A model generated the notes under the pieces. It did no database searches, was not told where the DNA came from, and saw nothing but the letters and a program-made list of their open reading frames with translations. 64,000 nt of DNA from an uncultured Ureaplasma sp. (GTDB lineage: Bacteria; Bacillota_I; Bacilli_A; Mycoplasmatales; Mycoplasmoidaceae). Every line of letters begins with the position of its first letter. Positions within the stretch are counted from its first letter, which is position 1. The DNA lies in NCBI GenBank assembly GCA_902789825.1, contig CADAPK010000001.1, positions 124,001 to 188,000 of the forward strand, given 5' to 3'. Positions 41,328 through 53,751 of the stretch are shown piece by piece. The translations under genes were made by a program, and so were the position numbers.

Positions 41328-42884
41328 ATGAGAACAAAGAAGAAAATTAAATATGCTATTCAGATGAAGGAAATCACAAAAACTTTTTATGATGGTAGGA
41401 TTATTGCCAATAAAAATGTTAACATAAATGTGAAGCATAACGAAATTCATGTAATTTGTGGCGAAAACGGAGCGGGAAAATCAACATTAATGTCAATTCT
41501 TTTTGGTCTATACCAACCAGATAAAGGTGAAATTTACATTAATGAAAAGAAGGTAAATTTAAAAAATCCAGCACAAGCAAATAAATTAGGTTTAGGAATG
41601 GTGCATCAATATTTCAAATTGATTAATTGCTTTTCTATTCTTGATAATGTAATACTTGGTAACGAAAAAAAAATTGCAAAAAATGGACTTTTAAATAGAA
41701 AAAAAGCAAAAATTGAAATTGAAAAAATTTGCAAGGAATATGATTTTAAGTTGAATTTATCAGATAAAATTTCTTTGCTTTCAGTTGGTCAACAACAAAA
41801 AGTTGAGATCCTAAAACTTCTTTATGCAGATGCAAAAATTCTAATTTTTGACGAACCAACCGCGATTCTATCCGATCATGAGATTTTGAACTTTATTAAC
41901 ATGTTACATCAATTAAAAAAAAGGGGCAAAACAATAATTTTTATTACCCATAAAATTGAAGAAATTAAAAAAATTGCCGACTCCGTAACAATTTTGCGTA
42001 ATGGAGAAACGATTAAAACATTAGCGACAAAAGAAATAAAAAATGAAAAACTAATTGAATTATTGGTTGGCAAGGAAGTAATAAAAAAGACTACTATTAA
42101 CGTTTCAAAGCATGCGGAACACCCAATTTTGGAAGTAAAAAATTTATGTAGCAATAAAATTAATAATAACAAAATAAAAATTATTGATAATATGAGTTTC
42201 AAGATTTATCCAGGTGAAATTATTGGGGTTGCGGGAATTGAAGGTAATGGCCAAAGTGAATTAGCACTAATTCTTACTGGGATTTTAAAGCCAAAAAATG
42301 GTTCAATTTTGTATAGAAATGAAGAAAATAAAATATTTAATTTAAATAAATTAAACCCTAATAAAATCTCAAAATTGGGTATTTCACATGTTCCCGAAGA
42401 TCGTCATAAATACGGATGCATTTTGGATGAAACTGTAGAAATTAATTTAATTTTAAATCAAATTGATGATAAAAAGTTTTCCAATAATTTCTTTTTAAAA
42501 TGGAAGCAAATAAGATTAAATGCCATAAATTTGTGTTCAAAATTCAATATTCTTGGAGCAAACAATGGAAAAGCAAAAATGCGATCTTTGTCGGGTGGTA
42601 ACCAACAAAAAGTTGTCATTGCCCGTGAATTAACAAAAAAACATTCATTAACAATTATGGTTCAACCAACCCGTGGATTAGATATTAAAACAATTAATAA
42701 TATCCATGATTTTATCCGATACGAAGCTAAAAATAACAAAGCCGTTTTATTGATCTCTTATGAATTAGATGAAATATTAAAAATTTCTAATCGAATAATT
42801 GTAATGAACAAAGGAAAAATCGTCTGTGATAAGTCAAGCAATGAAATTAATCGCAATATTATTGGTAAATATTTAGTAAGTTAG
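41328..42884 (+). CDS. Twin-domain ABC ATPase of the nucleoside importer
   Basis: A 518-residue protein with two ATPase halves, as in RbsA/YufO-type (carbohydrate and nucleoside uptake) families. Half 1: GENGAGKST, LSVGQQQKVEIL, ILIFDEPTAIL and ITHKIEEIK. Half 2: the degenerate Walker A GIEGNGQSEL, HVPEDRHKYGC, the signature LSGGNQQKVVIARE, and a Walker B-like MVQPTRGLDI. The second half keeps the PEDR motif of this subfamily. ATG 41328 is chosen; ATG 41298 would overlap the previous gene. Works with the proteins on either side. Confidence 0.9.
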   Translation: MRTKKKIKYAIQMKEITKTFYDGRIIANKNVNINVKHNEIHVICGENGAGKSTLMSILFGLYQPDKGEIYINEKKVNLKNPAQANKLGLGMVHQYFKLINCFSILDNVILGNEKKIAKNGLLNRKKAKIEIEKICKEYDFKLNLSDKISLLSVGQQQKVEILKLLYADAKILIFDEPTAILSDHEILNFINMLHQLKKRGKTIIFITHKIEEIKKIADSVTILRNGETIKTLATKEIKNEKLIELLVGKEVIKKTTINVSKHAEHPILEVKNLCSNKINNNKIKIIDNMSFKIYPGEIIGVAGIEGNGQSELALILTGILKPKNGSILYRNEENKIFNLNKLNPNKISKLGISHVPEDRHKYGCILDETVEINLILNQIDDKKFSNNFFLKWKQIRLNAINLCSKFNILGANNGKAKMRSLSGGNQQKVVIARELTKKHSLTIMVQPTRGLDIKTINNIHDFIRYEAKNNKAVLLISYELDEILKISNRIIVMNKGKIVCDKSSNEINRNIIGKYLVS

Positions 42885-42904
42885 GTTTTTTGTTAAAATT
42901 AATT

Positions 42905-44422
42905 ATGGTTTCTAATCAACTCTTTTATAAAATAAATAAATTTATTTATCTAGACAAAAATCGTGGTAAATTTAAAAAGATTTTTGCAACTGCAATGATG
43001 ATGATTTTATCATTTTTTCTTGCTATTTTTTTTGTTTGTGCAGTTTGTCAAAAATGAGCAATGTTTAGTAAAATATTTGGAATAATTTTTAAAGAAAGCT
43101 TTAAAGGGACGGTAAAAATCAATATTTTACTTTCGAATATGGGGATATTAATTATTGCAAGTTTGTCTTTTATCATTAGTAACAAAGCCAACCTATTTAA
43201 TATGGGGATATCTGGACAATTAATGTGTGCAGCGACTATTTCAACATTGATTAGTCATTTTTGTTATTTAGGTCATGGGGTAAACCAAATAGTTATTTTT
43301 TTATTAGGACTAGTTGTTGGTGCAATACTTAGCACAATTATTGGTATTATTAAAGTTTTTTTAAATGTGAACGAAGTTGTTAGCTCAATCATGTTTAATT
43401 GGATTATTTATTTTTTAACGATTTTTATTTTAAAAACATATGTTCCACAAAATTCATCTAATAGTTTCACTAAACCAATTGATAATCTACTTCTTTTCCG
43501 AACTCGAATTTCTAATCAATATTTTGCTTTTATTCCAATTATCATCACCGCTTCTTTTCTTGTTGGTTTTATCTATCTTTTTTTGAACTATATGACAATT
43601 GGTAAAAAACAGTGTTTGACTGGTTTAAATATAAATTGCGCTAAGGCTATTGGTTATAACACAAAGATAAATTTAATTATTTCCATGACAATTTCAGGTG
43701 CGATTGCGGGGATTTTGGGCAATTTTATTTATTGCGGTTTTTCCTGTGAAATGCCAACCTCAACAATCGTTAAAGTGATACCCCAAGAGGGTTTTGATGG
43801 TATTGCTATTGGATTAATTAGTATGAATAATCCTCTTGCCGTTATTCCTGTATCACTTTTTTTTTCAATCATAAAAACTTCAACAAATGCTTTGCAATTA
43901 ATCGGTATTAGTTCCAACATTACACTAATATTTTTAGGAATCATTATTTATTGTAGTGCGATGGGTTCATTAGCTATGAAATTTAATTTTTATCGATGAT
44001 TTATCGTAAAAATTAAAGGTAAAACTTGAATGGAATCAAAAACAAAAGAAAAAAATGAATTATTGAATCTAATTAATATTGTTAACGATTATGAGCTAGT
44101 AATGGATCATTACCAAATAAAAAATGATTCTAATAGTAATGAAATATTAGTAAAAAATAAAAGAATAAAAAAAGAAAAAATATCTTTTGTTTCTTTTGAA
44201 TTAAAATTCGATCAAATAATGAGAAAGTTTAAAAATAATCTTGATCTTGCAAAAATCAAAAATAAATTTTACCATGCTTATGTCTTGACAAAGAAGAATA
44301 TAAAAACTAAATACCTAGAATATTTAAAAAATCACAAAAAAAACATGAAATACAGTGGTAACAAGTATGCAATAATAAATTTTTTGAAAAATTTTGAGTT
44401 ATTATTAAAAAAGAAAGATTAA
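42905..44422 (+). CDS. Nucleoside ABC importer permease 1, with C-terminal extension
   Basis: A BPD_transp_2 type permease of 505 residues. Hydrophobic helices fill residues 25-355, including N-L-F-N-M-G-I-S-G-Q-L-M and NEVVSSIMFNWI, the family core of YufP-type permeases. From about residue 365 a Lys-rich hydrophilic tail of about 140 residues follows (KEKNELLNLINIVND...); I know no such tail in standard members. TGA codons at 43055 and 43997 are Trp. It lies 20 bases after the ATPase gene and 4 bases before permease 2. Confidence 0.85.
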
Positions 44423-44426
44423 TAAA

Positions 44427-45362
44427 ATGAGTGATATACAAGTATTATTAGATTTAACATTCGTTTTTTCAACAATTCTAATTGTTGCAACGTTAGCTGG
44501 TTATATATCGGAAAAAGTTGGAATTATCAACATTGGAATTGATGGAATGATGTGTGTGGGTGCTCTTTTTTTTGGAATTTTTGCTTCTGAAAAAATTAAT
44601 CTCGTCAAGCTAAATGCATTTGGTTTAATCATCGCCATTACTTTAGCAATGTTTTGTACAACGATTTTGGGATGGTTACACGGATTTTTATGTATTACAC
44701 TAAAAGCGAATCATATTGTTTCCGGAACCGCAATTAATTTATTAGGTTTTGGTTTCACAACATTTTTAAATGAACCATTAGCTCGTAAGTTATATCCAAA
44801 ATTGAATTACTCACGAATTATGAGTTTATTTCATAGTGATCTACACATTAAAGATTCATTATATGGAACATCAATTATTCTTTTTATTTTTGCTCTTTTG
44901 CTTTGCGGAATAATTTACTTTATTATGAAAAAAACAACAATTGGATTGCGATATTTAGCAATTGGTGAAAATCCACATGCCGCAAATGCTAAAGGAATAA
45001 AAGTCATTAAATATAAATGGGTTGGAGTAATTTTATCCAGTCTTTTGGCAGGTATGGCGGGAGCATTATTTTTATTTCGAACAATTGCTTTTAATGGAAA
45101 TGTTCAATCAATGGGGTATTTAGCATTAGCAATATTAATTGTTGGGGGTTGAAATATTGGTGGTATTATCACGTTTGGTATTATTTTTGCTATTTTCATT
45201 GCTAGTGCCAATACAACAACATTAATTCAATTAGGAATAAATCAATTATTTGTTTTTGCTCTGCCTTACATAATCACATTAATAATTTTGCTCTTTACAA
45301 GCAATAAAATTATCCCCCCCGCTAGTGCCGGTCGACCATTTATAAGTGAGGAAAGAGAGTAA
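44427..45362 (+). CDS. Nucleoside ABC importer permease 2
   Basis: A 311-residue permease of the BPD_transp_2 family (YufQ type). Family motifs are SEKVGIINIGIDGMMCVGA near the N terminus, ANHIVSGTAINLLGFG and KTTIGLRYLAIGENPHAANAKGI, which is the coupling loop to the ATPase. About eight to ten membrane helices. TGA at 45150 is Trp. The stop codon is directly followed by ATG of upp, so transport and salvage are linked. Confidence 0.9.
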
Positions 45363-45980
45363 ATGAAAATTATTAACCATCCGTTAATTGCCCATCAATT
45401 AACAATAATGCGTGATAAAAGCACTAATTCATCAACATTTCGCCTTTGCTTACGATGTTTAAGTTTTTTTCTCGCTTATGAAGTAACAGCAAATTTAAAA
45501 ACAAAAAAAATTATCGTTCACACCCCAATCAGTGCGGCCATTGGCAAAAAAAATAAAACACCAATTATTTTAGTTCCCGTCTTACGGGCAGGATTAGGGA
45601 TGGTTGATGGTTTTAAAGAAGCAATACCATTTGCCCGAATTGGCCATATTGGAATGTACCGCGAAGAAAAAACGCAACAACCAATTCAATATTATGCAAA
45701 ATTTCCCAAACAAATTAAAAATGGAATTGTTATTATTCTTGATCCAATGTTGGCAACAGGAAAAACAATAGCAAAAACAATTGATCTAATAAAAAAATAT
45801 CATCCACAAAAAATTAAATTTTGCTCAGTTGTTTCTTGTAAAGAAGGAATAGAATATGTTAGTAAATGTCATCCTGATGTTGAATTATATACAGCAGCAA
45901 TTGATAAAAAATTGAATAAAAATAAATACATTGTCCCCGGTTTAGGTGATGCCGGTGACCGAATTTTTGGAACAAAATAA
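45363..45980 (+). CDS. upp: Uracil phosphoribosyltransferase
   Basis: Converts uracil and PRPP to UMP. The protein has 205 residues, normal for the family. Motifs: HPLIAHQLTIMRDK, PVLRAGLGMVDGF, the PRPP loop VIILDPMLATGKT, and a C-terminal YIVPGLGDAGDRIFGTK that closes over uracil. The gene follows permease 2 with no spacer. Uptake of nucleosides and salvage of bases are needed in an organism without de novo pyrimidine synthesis. Confidence 0.96.
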   Translation: MKIINHPLIAHQLTIMRDKSTNSSTFRLCLRCLSFFLAYEVTANLKTKKIIVHTPISAAIGKKNKTPIILVPVLRAGLGMVDGFKEAIPFARIGHIGMYREEKTQQPIQYYAKFPKQIKNGIVIILDPMLATGKTIAKTIDLIKKYHPQKIKFCSVVSCKEGIEYVSKCHPDVELYTAAIDKKLNKNKYIVPGLGDAGDRIFGTK

Positions 45981-45981
45981 A

Positions 45982-46374
45982 TTAGACAAGTAATTTGTCT
46001 AGAATTGCATTAAGAAAAGCTTTATCTTCGTTTTGTGAATAATGATCACATGTAACTAGTGCTTGATCAATAACAATTGCTTTAGGAAGTTTTAAACAAA
46101 AAAATTCACAATAAGCTAAACAAGAAATCGCTCGTACGATTAAACCCAATCGTTCCCAAGTCCATGTTACCTTTAATAATGATTTTATTTTTGTCTTTAT
46201 TATTTGAACATTTTCGGCAAAAAAACTGATAACTTTATTTTGTTCAAAGTCAAATTTATATTTTGAAACATTCGCAATGATTTGCTTATTATCAAGATCT
46301 TTGATTAGGCAAGAATAAAAATATTGCATTAACTCAACCCTTTTTTTTCATTGCTGTTTCTTGTCGGTAACCAT
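45982..46374 (-). CDS. nusB: Transcription antitermination protein NusB
   Basis: Binds boxA RNA with NusE (S10). The protein has 130 residues from ATG 46374; the frame requires TGA at 46348 as Trp. The N terminus has QWKKRVELMQYFYSCL, equal to the R-x-x-A-R-E-x-A-L-Q-A-L-Y motif; the end has PKAIVIDQALVTCDHYSQNEDKAFLNAILDKLL. It follows efp on the same strand with a 27-base gap and meets upp tail to tail, one base apart. Confidence 0.85.
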
Positions 46375-46401
46375 TATTAATAAATAAAAAATAATCAAAT
46401 T

Positions 46402-46974
46402 TTATTTTGACACACGTCCGACATATTCACCGGTTTTTGTATTAACAATTATTTGGTCAGTTTTCTTCACAAATTGGGGAACTAAAATCTCAAAATCATT
46501 CATTAATCAAGCTTTTTTTTGGATTGATTTAACTGTATTACCTTGGACCGCGTTTTCACAATCTTTTAATGTACAAGTTATTTGATCGGGTAATTTAACA
46601 CCCAAAATCTCATCATTATATTTTTGTACCTTGATTTCAACTCCATCAAGTAAAAAATTTTTTTCTCATTTTAATTTTGATGATGGAATTTCAATTGATT
46701 CAAAAGTTTTGCTATTGATAAAAACGTAATTGTCACCATCACGGTAAGAAAAAATCATGTCAATCGTTTCAATGATTGCTTTGGTAAATTTACCACCTGT
46801 CAAAACTTCTATCGTAATTGTTCCTGTGCGTAAATTTTTAACTTTACACTTTACAATTCCTTCACGCATTGCTGTTTTGTTAAAAAAATTTTCAATTACT
46901 TCAAACAAAGCATTTCCATTAATAAAAGTATTGCCTGGCCTTAAATCTTTGGCATGAATTATTTCATCTGACAT
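46402..46974 (-). CDS. efp: Elongation factor P with an unusual loop
   Basis: EF-P rescues ribosomes stalled at proline runs. The 190-residue protein (TGA at 46663 as Trp) has the KOW-like domain I, with [20 protein letters not shown], and two OB domains. In domain I the loop that carries the modified residue, usually K-P-G-K-G, reads N-K-T-A-M-R-E-G; the position of the modified Lys (or Arg) is Met, with Arg next to it. The C-terminal [10 protein letters not shown] is typical. It lies 1 base after the pyk stop. Confidence 0.93.
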
Positions 46975-46975
46975 T

Positions 46976-48511
46976 TTAGTTAATATCGTAAAATTTCTTT
47001 TTATTGTACAATAATGTTTTTTCCGATAAATTTAATTCGAATTTAATTTCCTTCGCCACGATGAAAGGATCAAAATTTTCATTAAATTCTTTCTTTATGA
47101 AAACAGTTTGTACACCGTAATTAACAGCAAAACGGTTTACATTAATTGACTTATTTGTTACAGCAATAATTTTACATGCTGGTTTAATCGCAGAAATTGC
47201 CCAAATTAATTCAAAATCATTAGTAAATATTATTAAATTTTCGTATTTTGGACAATTTATGCCTTTTTTGCAACAACATGGAAGAACTTTTTTAGCAATT
47301 TTAATTGCTTGTTTCTTATATTGTTTTTCAATCAAAGTATTCTTTTTATAAAATTTAATATTTTTTTCATAATCAAAATGTTTCTCCGCAACAGCATCAA
47401 TCGCTGCCATCACTTTTACAGCCTCGATTGGAAACAATCCATTAGCTGTTTCACCGGATAACATTGTCGCATCTGCACCATTTTCAACGGCAAAAAATAC
47501 ATCCGTTACTTCAGCCCGTGTTGGTTGGATACAACGTTCCAAAGAGTCAAGCATTTGGGTTGCGACAATACAAGGTTTACCAAACTTATGACATTGTTGT
47601 AGAATATATTTTTCCCAATAAGGAATATCGTAAAATGGAACTTCCAAACCTAAATCACCACGAGCAACCATGATACCATCAGCTTCTTGTAAAATTTCAT
47701 TAAAATTTTTAATCGCATCGGTTGATTCAATTTTAGCGAACAATTGAAGTTTTTCACTTGCATTTAATTTAGCTAATTCCTTTTTAACTTCAATAATGTT
47801 TTGAGCGGAATTAACAAAACTTAATGCAATATAGTCTAAATCATGTTTTACGGCAAATTTAAGATCTTCCTTGTCTTTTTTAGAAAGAAAAGGCATCGTA
47901 TACTTGCTACCGGGTAAATTGATACGTTTTTTTTCATAAATCGTATGAGAGTTTAATGCTTTAGCTTTAATTATTCCGTTTTCAACATCAACACTCTTCA
48001 CGCGCAATTGCAATTTTCCATCATCAATAAGAATCATTTTATCAATAGCCAAATCTTTAGCCATGTTATAAGTCTTTGTTGAATCGTACACATAAACTTC
48101 ATTGTCGGTAACAAGACAAGGTGAAAAATCTTTTGTCTTAATTGTTAGAATTGAATCTTGTTTAACAAGTAAAGTTGCATCTTTTTTTTTGCTATCAACA
48201 ATTTTACCAACACGAATTTCTGGACCTTTCGTATCAAGCATAATAGCGACATTTATATTTAACTCTTTAGCAACATCTTTAATTATTTGTAACCTAACTT
48301 CTTCCTCAGCATGATCACCATGCGAAAAGTTTAGACGACAAACATTAACACCAGCCAAAAATATTTTTTGCATCGTGTTATAAATTTTTTGTTTCTTCGC
48401 GGCATTATTTGGATCGGCAAGTTGTTCTTTTGTAAATATTTTACCAGTTGTTGCGGGGCCAAGAGTAGCAACAATTTTTGTTCTTTTATTGAATTCACTA
48501 TCAAAAATCAT
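46976..48511 (-). CDS. pyk: Pyruvate kinase
   Basis: The last step of glycolysis, producing ATP. The protein has 511 residues. Motifs: [39 protein letters not shown], the catalytic [11 protein letters not shown] and [12 protein letters not shown], and [39 protein letters not shown] ribosome site GAAAGGA precedes the start. ATP from glycolysis is the expected energy source here. It lies upstream of efp and downstream of rpsD. Confidence 0.96.
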   Translation of the reverse strand: MIFDSEFNKRTKIVATLGPATTGKIFTKEQLADPNNAAKKQKIYNTMQKIFLAGVNVCRLNFSHGDHAEEEVRLQIIKDVAKELNINVAIMLDTKGPEIRVGKIVDSKKKDATLLVKQDSILTIKTKDFSPCLVTDNEVYVYDSTKTYNMAKDLAIDKMILIDDGKLQLRVKSVDVENGIIKAKALNSHTIYEKKRINLPGSKYTMPFLSKKDKEDLKFAVKHDLDYIALSFVNSAQNIIEVKKELAKLNASEKLQLFAKIESTDAIKNFNEILQEADGIMVARGDLGLEVPFYDIPYWEKYILQQCHKFGKPCIVATQMLDSLERCIQPTRAEVTDVFFAVENGADATMLSGETANGLFPIEAVKVMAAIDAVAEKHFDYEKNIKFYKKNTLIEKQYKKQAIKIAKKVLPCCCKKGINCPKYENLIIFTNDFELIWAISAIKPACKIIAVTNKSINVNRFAVNYGVQTVFIKKEFNENFDPFIVAKEIKFELNLSEKTLLYNKKKFYDIN

Positions 48512-48570
48512 TTTTATTCCTTTCGATGTTTATATTTTATTATTTTTTAGAATTAATCCCAAAATTTTGT

Positions 48571-49179
48571 TTAAACTAAACGGTTGTACCATTCAACAAC
48601 ATATATTTCTTTAATATCTTTATTAAGTTCGTCACGTTTGGGAAAACGAACATATTCACCGATTTTTTGCTTTTGATCAACTTTAACAAAATCAAGAGGC
48701 TTAATTAAAGACGAAGTGTTAACGATTGGTAAATTCTTACTTTTTTCTTTAATTGAAATTTTTTGACCAACTTTAACGATATTCGAAGGAATTGAACATC
48801 TTTTTTCATCAACAAGAACGTGACCATGACTAACTAATTGACGTGCTGCTTTTCTTGTTGGAGCAAAACCCATTCGAAAGACCAAATTATCTAAACGTGA
48901 TTCTAAAATAATTAAAAGATTTAATGAATTAGCACCTTGCATTTTTTTAGCTTTTTTAAACAAACGACGAAATTGACAATCGTTCATTCCGTACATAAAT
49001 TGAAGTTTTTGTTTTTCCTTTAATTGTTCACCATAATTCGATAATTTTTGTTTGTTAAGACCGTGTTGTCCTGGGGCATATGTACGTTTCTTTCCTTTTA
49101 AAAATTCTTTATTATTTTCTAATAGTGAAAAACCGTAACGCCTTGATTTTTTATTAATACTACCAATATATCTTGACAT
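48571..49179 (-). CDS. rpsD: 30S ribosomal protein S4
   Basis: A primary 16S-binding protein, also a translational regulator in many bacteria. The 202-residue protein starts MSRYIGSINKKSRRYGFSL and shows RTYAPGQHGLNKQKLSNYGEQLKEKQKLQFMYG, and the S4 domain LESRLDNLVFRMGFAPTRKAARQLVSHGHVLVD. The zinc ligands of some S4 proteins are absent. An AAAGAAAG ribosome site precedes the ATG. It lies 35 bases downstream of the large lipoprotein gene. Confidence 0.96.
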   Translation of the reverse strand: MSRYIGSINKKSRRYGFSLLENNKEFLKGKKRTYAPGQHGLNKQKLSNYGEQLKEKQKLQFMYGMNDCQFRRLFKKAKKMQGANSLNLLIILESRLDNLVFRMGFAPTRKAARQLVSHGHVLVDEKRCSIPSNIVKVGQKISIKEKSKNLPIVNTSSLIKPLDFVKVDQKQKIGEYVRFPKRDELNKDIKEIYVVEWYNRLV

Positions 49180-49214
49180 GTAAACTTTCTTTCGATAATT
49201 AAAAAATATTTATT

Positions 49215-52200
49215 TTATTTCCCAACAACTTTTTTGTGTCAATTCTTGATTCATTTAGAACCAAGAATATTATAAAGTTTTCCATCGAAAACTTTAATTT
49301 TTTCATGTCCAAAAACTTTTTTTCGCATATCACGATGAGCTTGTTTTTGAACCGACTCATCCATTGCTAAATCAACAACTAAGTAAAAGAATTCATCAGG
49401 TGAAACTCCTGCTTTACCCTTTACTCATTTTCCTTCATCCATGTTATAAATTGGTGTTAAATTATGTGAATAAAGATCATTTTTATTAATTTGTGTTGCC
49501 AGCAAACAAGCATAATTGCTTCTATCGTTTTTATTCATAAAATAATATGATTTATTAGTTATATCGATTAAGCTTGATATTGGTTTGTGAACACTCACAT
49601 CAACTAATCGTTCAAAGCAAATTTTATATTTATCATTTTTTAATTTCGAACATATTTCGTATTTCGCTTCTGATAATTGTCATTTGTTCTCGAACGAAAG
49701 ACTCTCAAGACCATTGTAAGATTGATTTAAATTATTGATAAATTTTTTTAAATCACTCGTTAAAGAAAATGTCGAAATTTTTTTAAAAATTCGTGCTAAA
49801 TACTCACGACCGACAAGATTAATTTTACCATAAGAACCAAAATCAAAATTAATATCTATTTTTTTACCATCGTTATCGTGTTCACCAGCATACTCGTATC
49901 AAATTCCTTTGTTAAAAGGATGATCTTTATTGGCAAAACTATTCTTCTTAGAAAAAATTGCTTCTTTTAATTCTGGATAGAGAGAAAAGATATTTGCATC
50001 AGCACTAATTAAACCGTTAAAACCAGAAAAAAATTTATTATCTTTGTTTATTATAGATCAGTACTTATCGTCCTTAATACGTTCGTCAACTCCTTTTTTT
50101 AGTGCCGATTGTCATCTTTTTTCATTCTCCTGTTCATTGGTACTTTTTCCTCGTAAAGCAAAAAGATCAAAACTTTCAATATCTTCGATAAAGCAATGAC
50201 GATCTAGTTCTTTTTGGTTATGATGGAACTTTGAAAAATAACCAATAAATAATCTTTCATCAGCAGTAAATTTTTTTTGTAATATCTTATAAAAATTAGC
50301 ATAATCGTTAGCGATTAAATAAGCAATAGTAGCATATAACTGGGAAATTTCATATTTAATTGACGAATTTTTTGATGACGATAGACCTTCTTGTTGATAA
50401 TAACTTTTGAAAACATTAAAAATGTTAGTGAAGAAATCATTTAATGGTGTACACAATTTGTTGTAGCTATTGCTTTCGGCTAAAATTTTTTTAACACAAT
50501 ATGCAGAAAGCATTGCCATAGAAGTGGGTTGTGATGATTTAGCAAAATCGTTAGTCAAAGCTTTTCATTTTGCATCGCTTTCATAATCATTACCTAGTAC
50601 TTTTGTAATATATTTGTTAAACATATCAAGATTTAATTGATTAATCAAATAGTTATTGCTTTGTTGTGATAATAAATCATGTATCGTGTAATCCACAACA
50701 AAAGAACTAAATCAAAAACTATTAGATTTTGCTTTGCTTGCCTGTTCAATTTGCGGTGAAAAACCAGAAGCAGTAAGATTAGGTTTAATTAATTTTATGT
50801 CATCAAAATATTTAGAAGAGTCTAATTCCTTTTTAAGATCTAATAACGTTTTATAATTAATTTCCACATAACTTCTTAAATCTTGATATTTACCATGATC
50901 ATTCGAATACATATTTCCCCAAAAAAAAGAATCTGATATTGTACAAATTATTCGGAGAATATTTGCATAAACATAGCGTGAATTTAAATCATTTTTATCA
51001 CTTTTATCGAAATATTGATACGATATTGGGGTTACCATCCCTAGCTTCTTTTTATAATTATTTTTTTGCTTAACATTAGCCTTAATGAATTTTGCATATT
51101 CAATTTTTTGATCACATGACTTATAGATCTTATCGTTAGCATTCAAATATTTTTTCAAATCATCATCATATATTTCATATTTAATTGTTTTAATTAAATA
51201 AGCAACCAATTCGCTCGGTGAACCCAAATTTTGTTGTTGAACAATTTGTGTTAAAAATGCATCACTTATTTGATAACTACCTTCTTTTAAAAACTTATAT
51301 GATTTAAAAATATTCATATTCTCGTCACAATTTTTAATATCTAAATCTGGTAAATATGTTTGTGCCGCTAATTCGAGAATGATATTATCAAAATTTTTAG
51401 TAAAATAATTACTCAATTGTCCATTTTTCCCTAAAACATCAAATTTTATTGCAGAAGGTAAACAATCAAGTTTTTGTTGCATTAACCGATATTTAAAAAC
51501 ATTTTTTAAAGATTTTAATTTGCCACCGATTGAAGCATTATTTACATCTTTTAAGGAATTATTAACAATGTATTCATGACCATCAATCGAAGTGATATTT
51601 AAACCTTTATTGTTTAACGAAAAAAGTCATGGTTGATGATTTTTTTTAAAATTATTGTATTTCAACTCGTTTTTATCTTCATCGGTAATTTCTTCATTAC
51701 GATCAATTTCATCAGGGATTGGTTGCTTAGGACAAAATGGTAAATCAATTTTGACCGTGTTTATTGTAAAACGAACAAGATCATCACAATCAAGATTGTA
51801 AGTTTCATCGTCAGCGCTATCAGATCAAGAGATGTTAACATTATTAAAACTTTTCCCTTCATAATTAGCAAGATAGTTTTTTTGAAAATCACGTGTAATT
51901 AAATCATATCACGAGTCATTAATGAGACTTTTGAGAATAGTTTTTGCATTTTTTATTGCAGAGAATATTTTTTCAAATTCTTTGTTTTCTAATTTTTCTA
52001 ATAATGCATCAAACACTTTATCATCGTTTGTAATGATAGCATTGATCACTTCGTTCAAAAAAGAAACAATTTTATCTTTATTTTCATCATTTAATGTCTC
52101 TTTAATAGCAACAATAATTTTTCCTAATTCATCACTATTAGTTTCTTTTAATAATTTATCAAATTTTTGTAAATCGTTAGATTTAAGTATAACAATGATT

Positions 52201-53738
52201 TTGTTAAGAAGAATAGTAATTTTTTCGATATTTTTAGGTTTACTAATTAAATCGTAGACATTGGCAAGATCAAGATAAGAATTAATTTTTGATTTATCAG
52301 TTCCATCGTTAAATTTATTTAATTTCCTTTGTGATAGCATGAAAAGTTTCATCATCGGAAAAACAATAATTTTTTCACCTTTATTCTCATTTAACTTAGA
52401 AAGAGGATATAACTCGTCATCCCCACTAAATTTTTCCCAACTTAAAAAATTTAAACATGCTGGTTCATCATTATCGTTAGCAAAAATCAAATCATTATAT
52501 AGTGAACCATAAACCATAATATTAGCGGTAGTATGTGATGATAAATTAGAACCTAAAACCAATTTTAGAGAATTATTAGATGCATCATTTTCATTAAAAT
52601 TGTTAATGTTGATGGTTCCATTAGATAGATCTTTCGGAATATAAAATTTATTTTCTGGAATTTCGATCGAACTCTCATTATCATTTTTATCAATTTTATC
52701 TTTATCAACGATCTTTCCAGCATTTTCACTAGGATTAGAATATAGGGATAAAAGACTTCGATTAAACTTTTTAAAAAAATCTTGATAATGTTGGAATGTC
52801 TTACCATCATTATTCGCAAAACAAGGAAAAATTTCACTTGGTCTAGCATTATCATTGAGTTCACTAAAATTGTAAATTGTTGACAAACCGCTATAACCAT
52901 TATTCATTGCTTTAGGGGGGGCTGAATAATCGAAATTTGCTTCAACAATAAAAAAAGGTTTTTCAGTTGCATATCAACGATCAAAAACATATTGCTGAAT
53001 CGTAGCATAATCACCATCAAGATTTGATGCTAGATATTTACTATCAGCATTATCAGGCATAAAAAAACTATTGCTTTTTGCATAAAAACCTATATTTGAC
53101 CAACAACTAGGATCGTTTAGTAAACTAGGATCAAAATTACTTTTAATATCACAAAAAATATTTGGAAATTTTGATTGACCATCGTTTTTTTCTGAAATAG
53201 TAAAATAATCTCTTTTTCAAACGTTATCAATAAAATCATTACGAACTTTTTCAACTAATTTTTTATGCTTATAACTTTTTTCAGTACCACCATTATCCGA
53301 TAGAACTTCATTTTGTAAATAAAATTGATATTGCGAACCATATACATCTTTTTTCTTTTGAACCAACTCATTATATTCATCATCAATTTCTTGTTTTCAT
53401 TGTTTAAGATTGGTAGCAAAAATAACATTACCACCAGCAGCTCGATCCTCATACCATTTTAAAATAATTTCATTCGCAAGAGCATATTTAAATTTTGCAT
53501 AATATTCTTTATCTTTTAAAGCACCTAAAATTGCATCCTTATAATCAAGATCATTAATAAGTTTTCCCAATGGGTTCAAACTTAACAAATCATTGTTTAT
53601 TGTTGGAATTTTAGAACAACTCGATAATGTCGATAAAAAAATTGAAGGATATATACATAAAACACTTGCAAAAAGTAGAATTTGATTAAACCTTTTTTTT
53701 TGCTTTTTACCAAAAATTTTAACTTTATTATTCACCAT
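49215..53738 (-). CDS. Giant surface lipoprotein (1507 residues)
   Basis: The N terminus is a lipoprotein signal: basic stretch, hydrophobic core, then L-S-T-L-S-S-C, a lipobox with Cys at about residue 32. The frame is open over its whole length if TGA is Trp, which occurs many times. The ectodomain is rich in Lys, Asn, Asp and Tyr. Early residues (YKDAILGALKDKEYYAKFKYALANEI) resemble the N-terminal module of large mycoplasma lipoproteins such as the MG307/MG309 type, but I cannot prove that match. A seven-G run at 52915-52921 lies in the coding sequence. It could be an adhesin, protease or nutrient receptor; no motif decides. Confidence 0.75.
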
Positions 53739-53751
53739 AATTCAACGATTT

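Noticed and set aside
43055-43057. Frameshift at the start of permease 1
   Set aside because: ATG 42905 is in frame with the body of the gene once TGA at 43055 is read as Trp.
49215-53738. The lipoprotein gene looks like four separate genes
   Set aside because: The parts are in the same frame and separated only by TGA codons; there is one signal peptide and one true stop.
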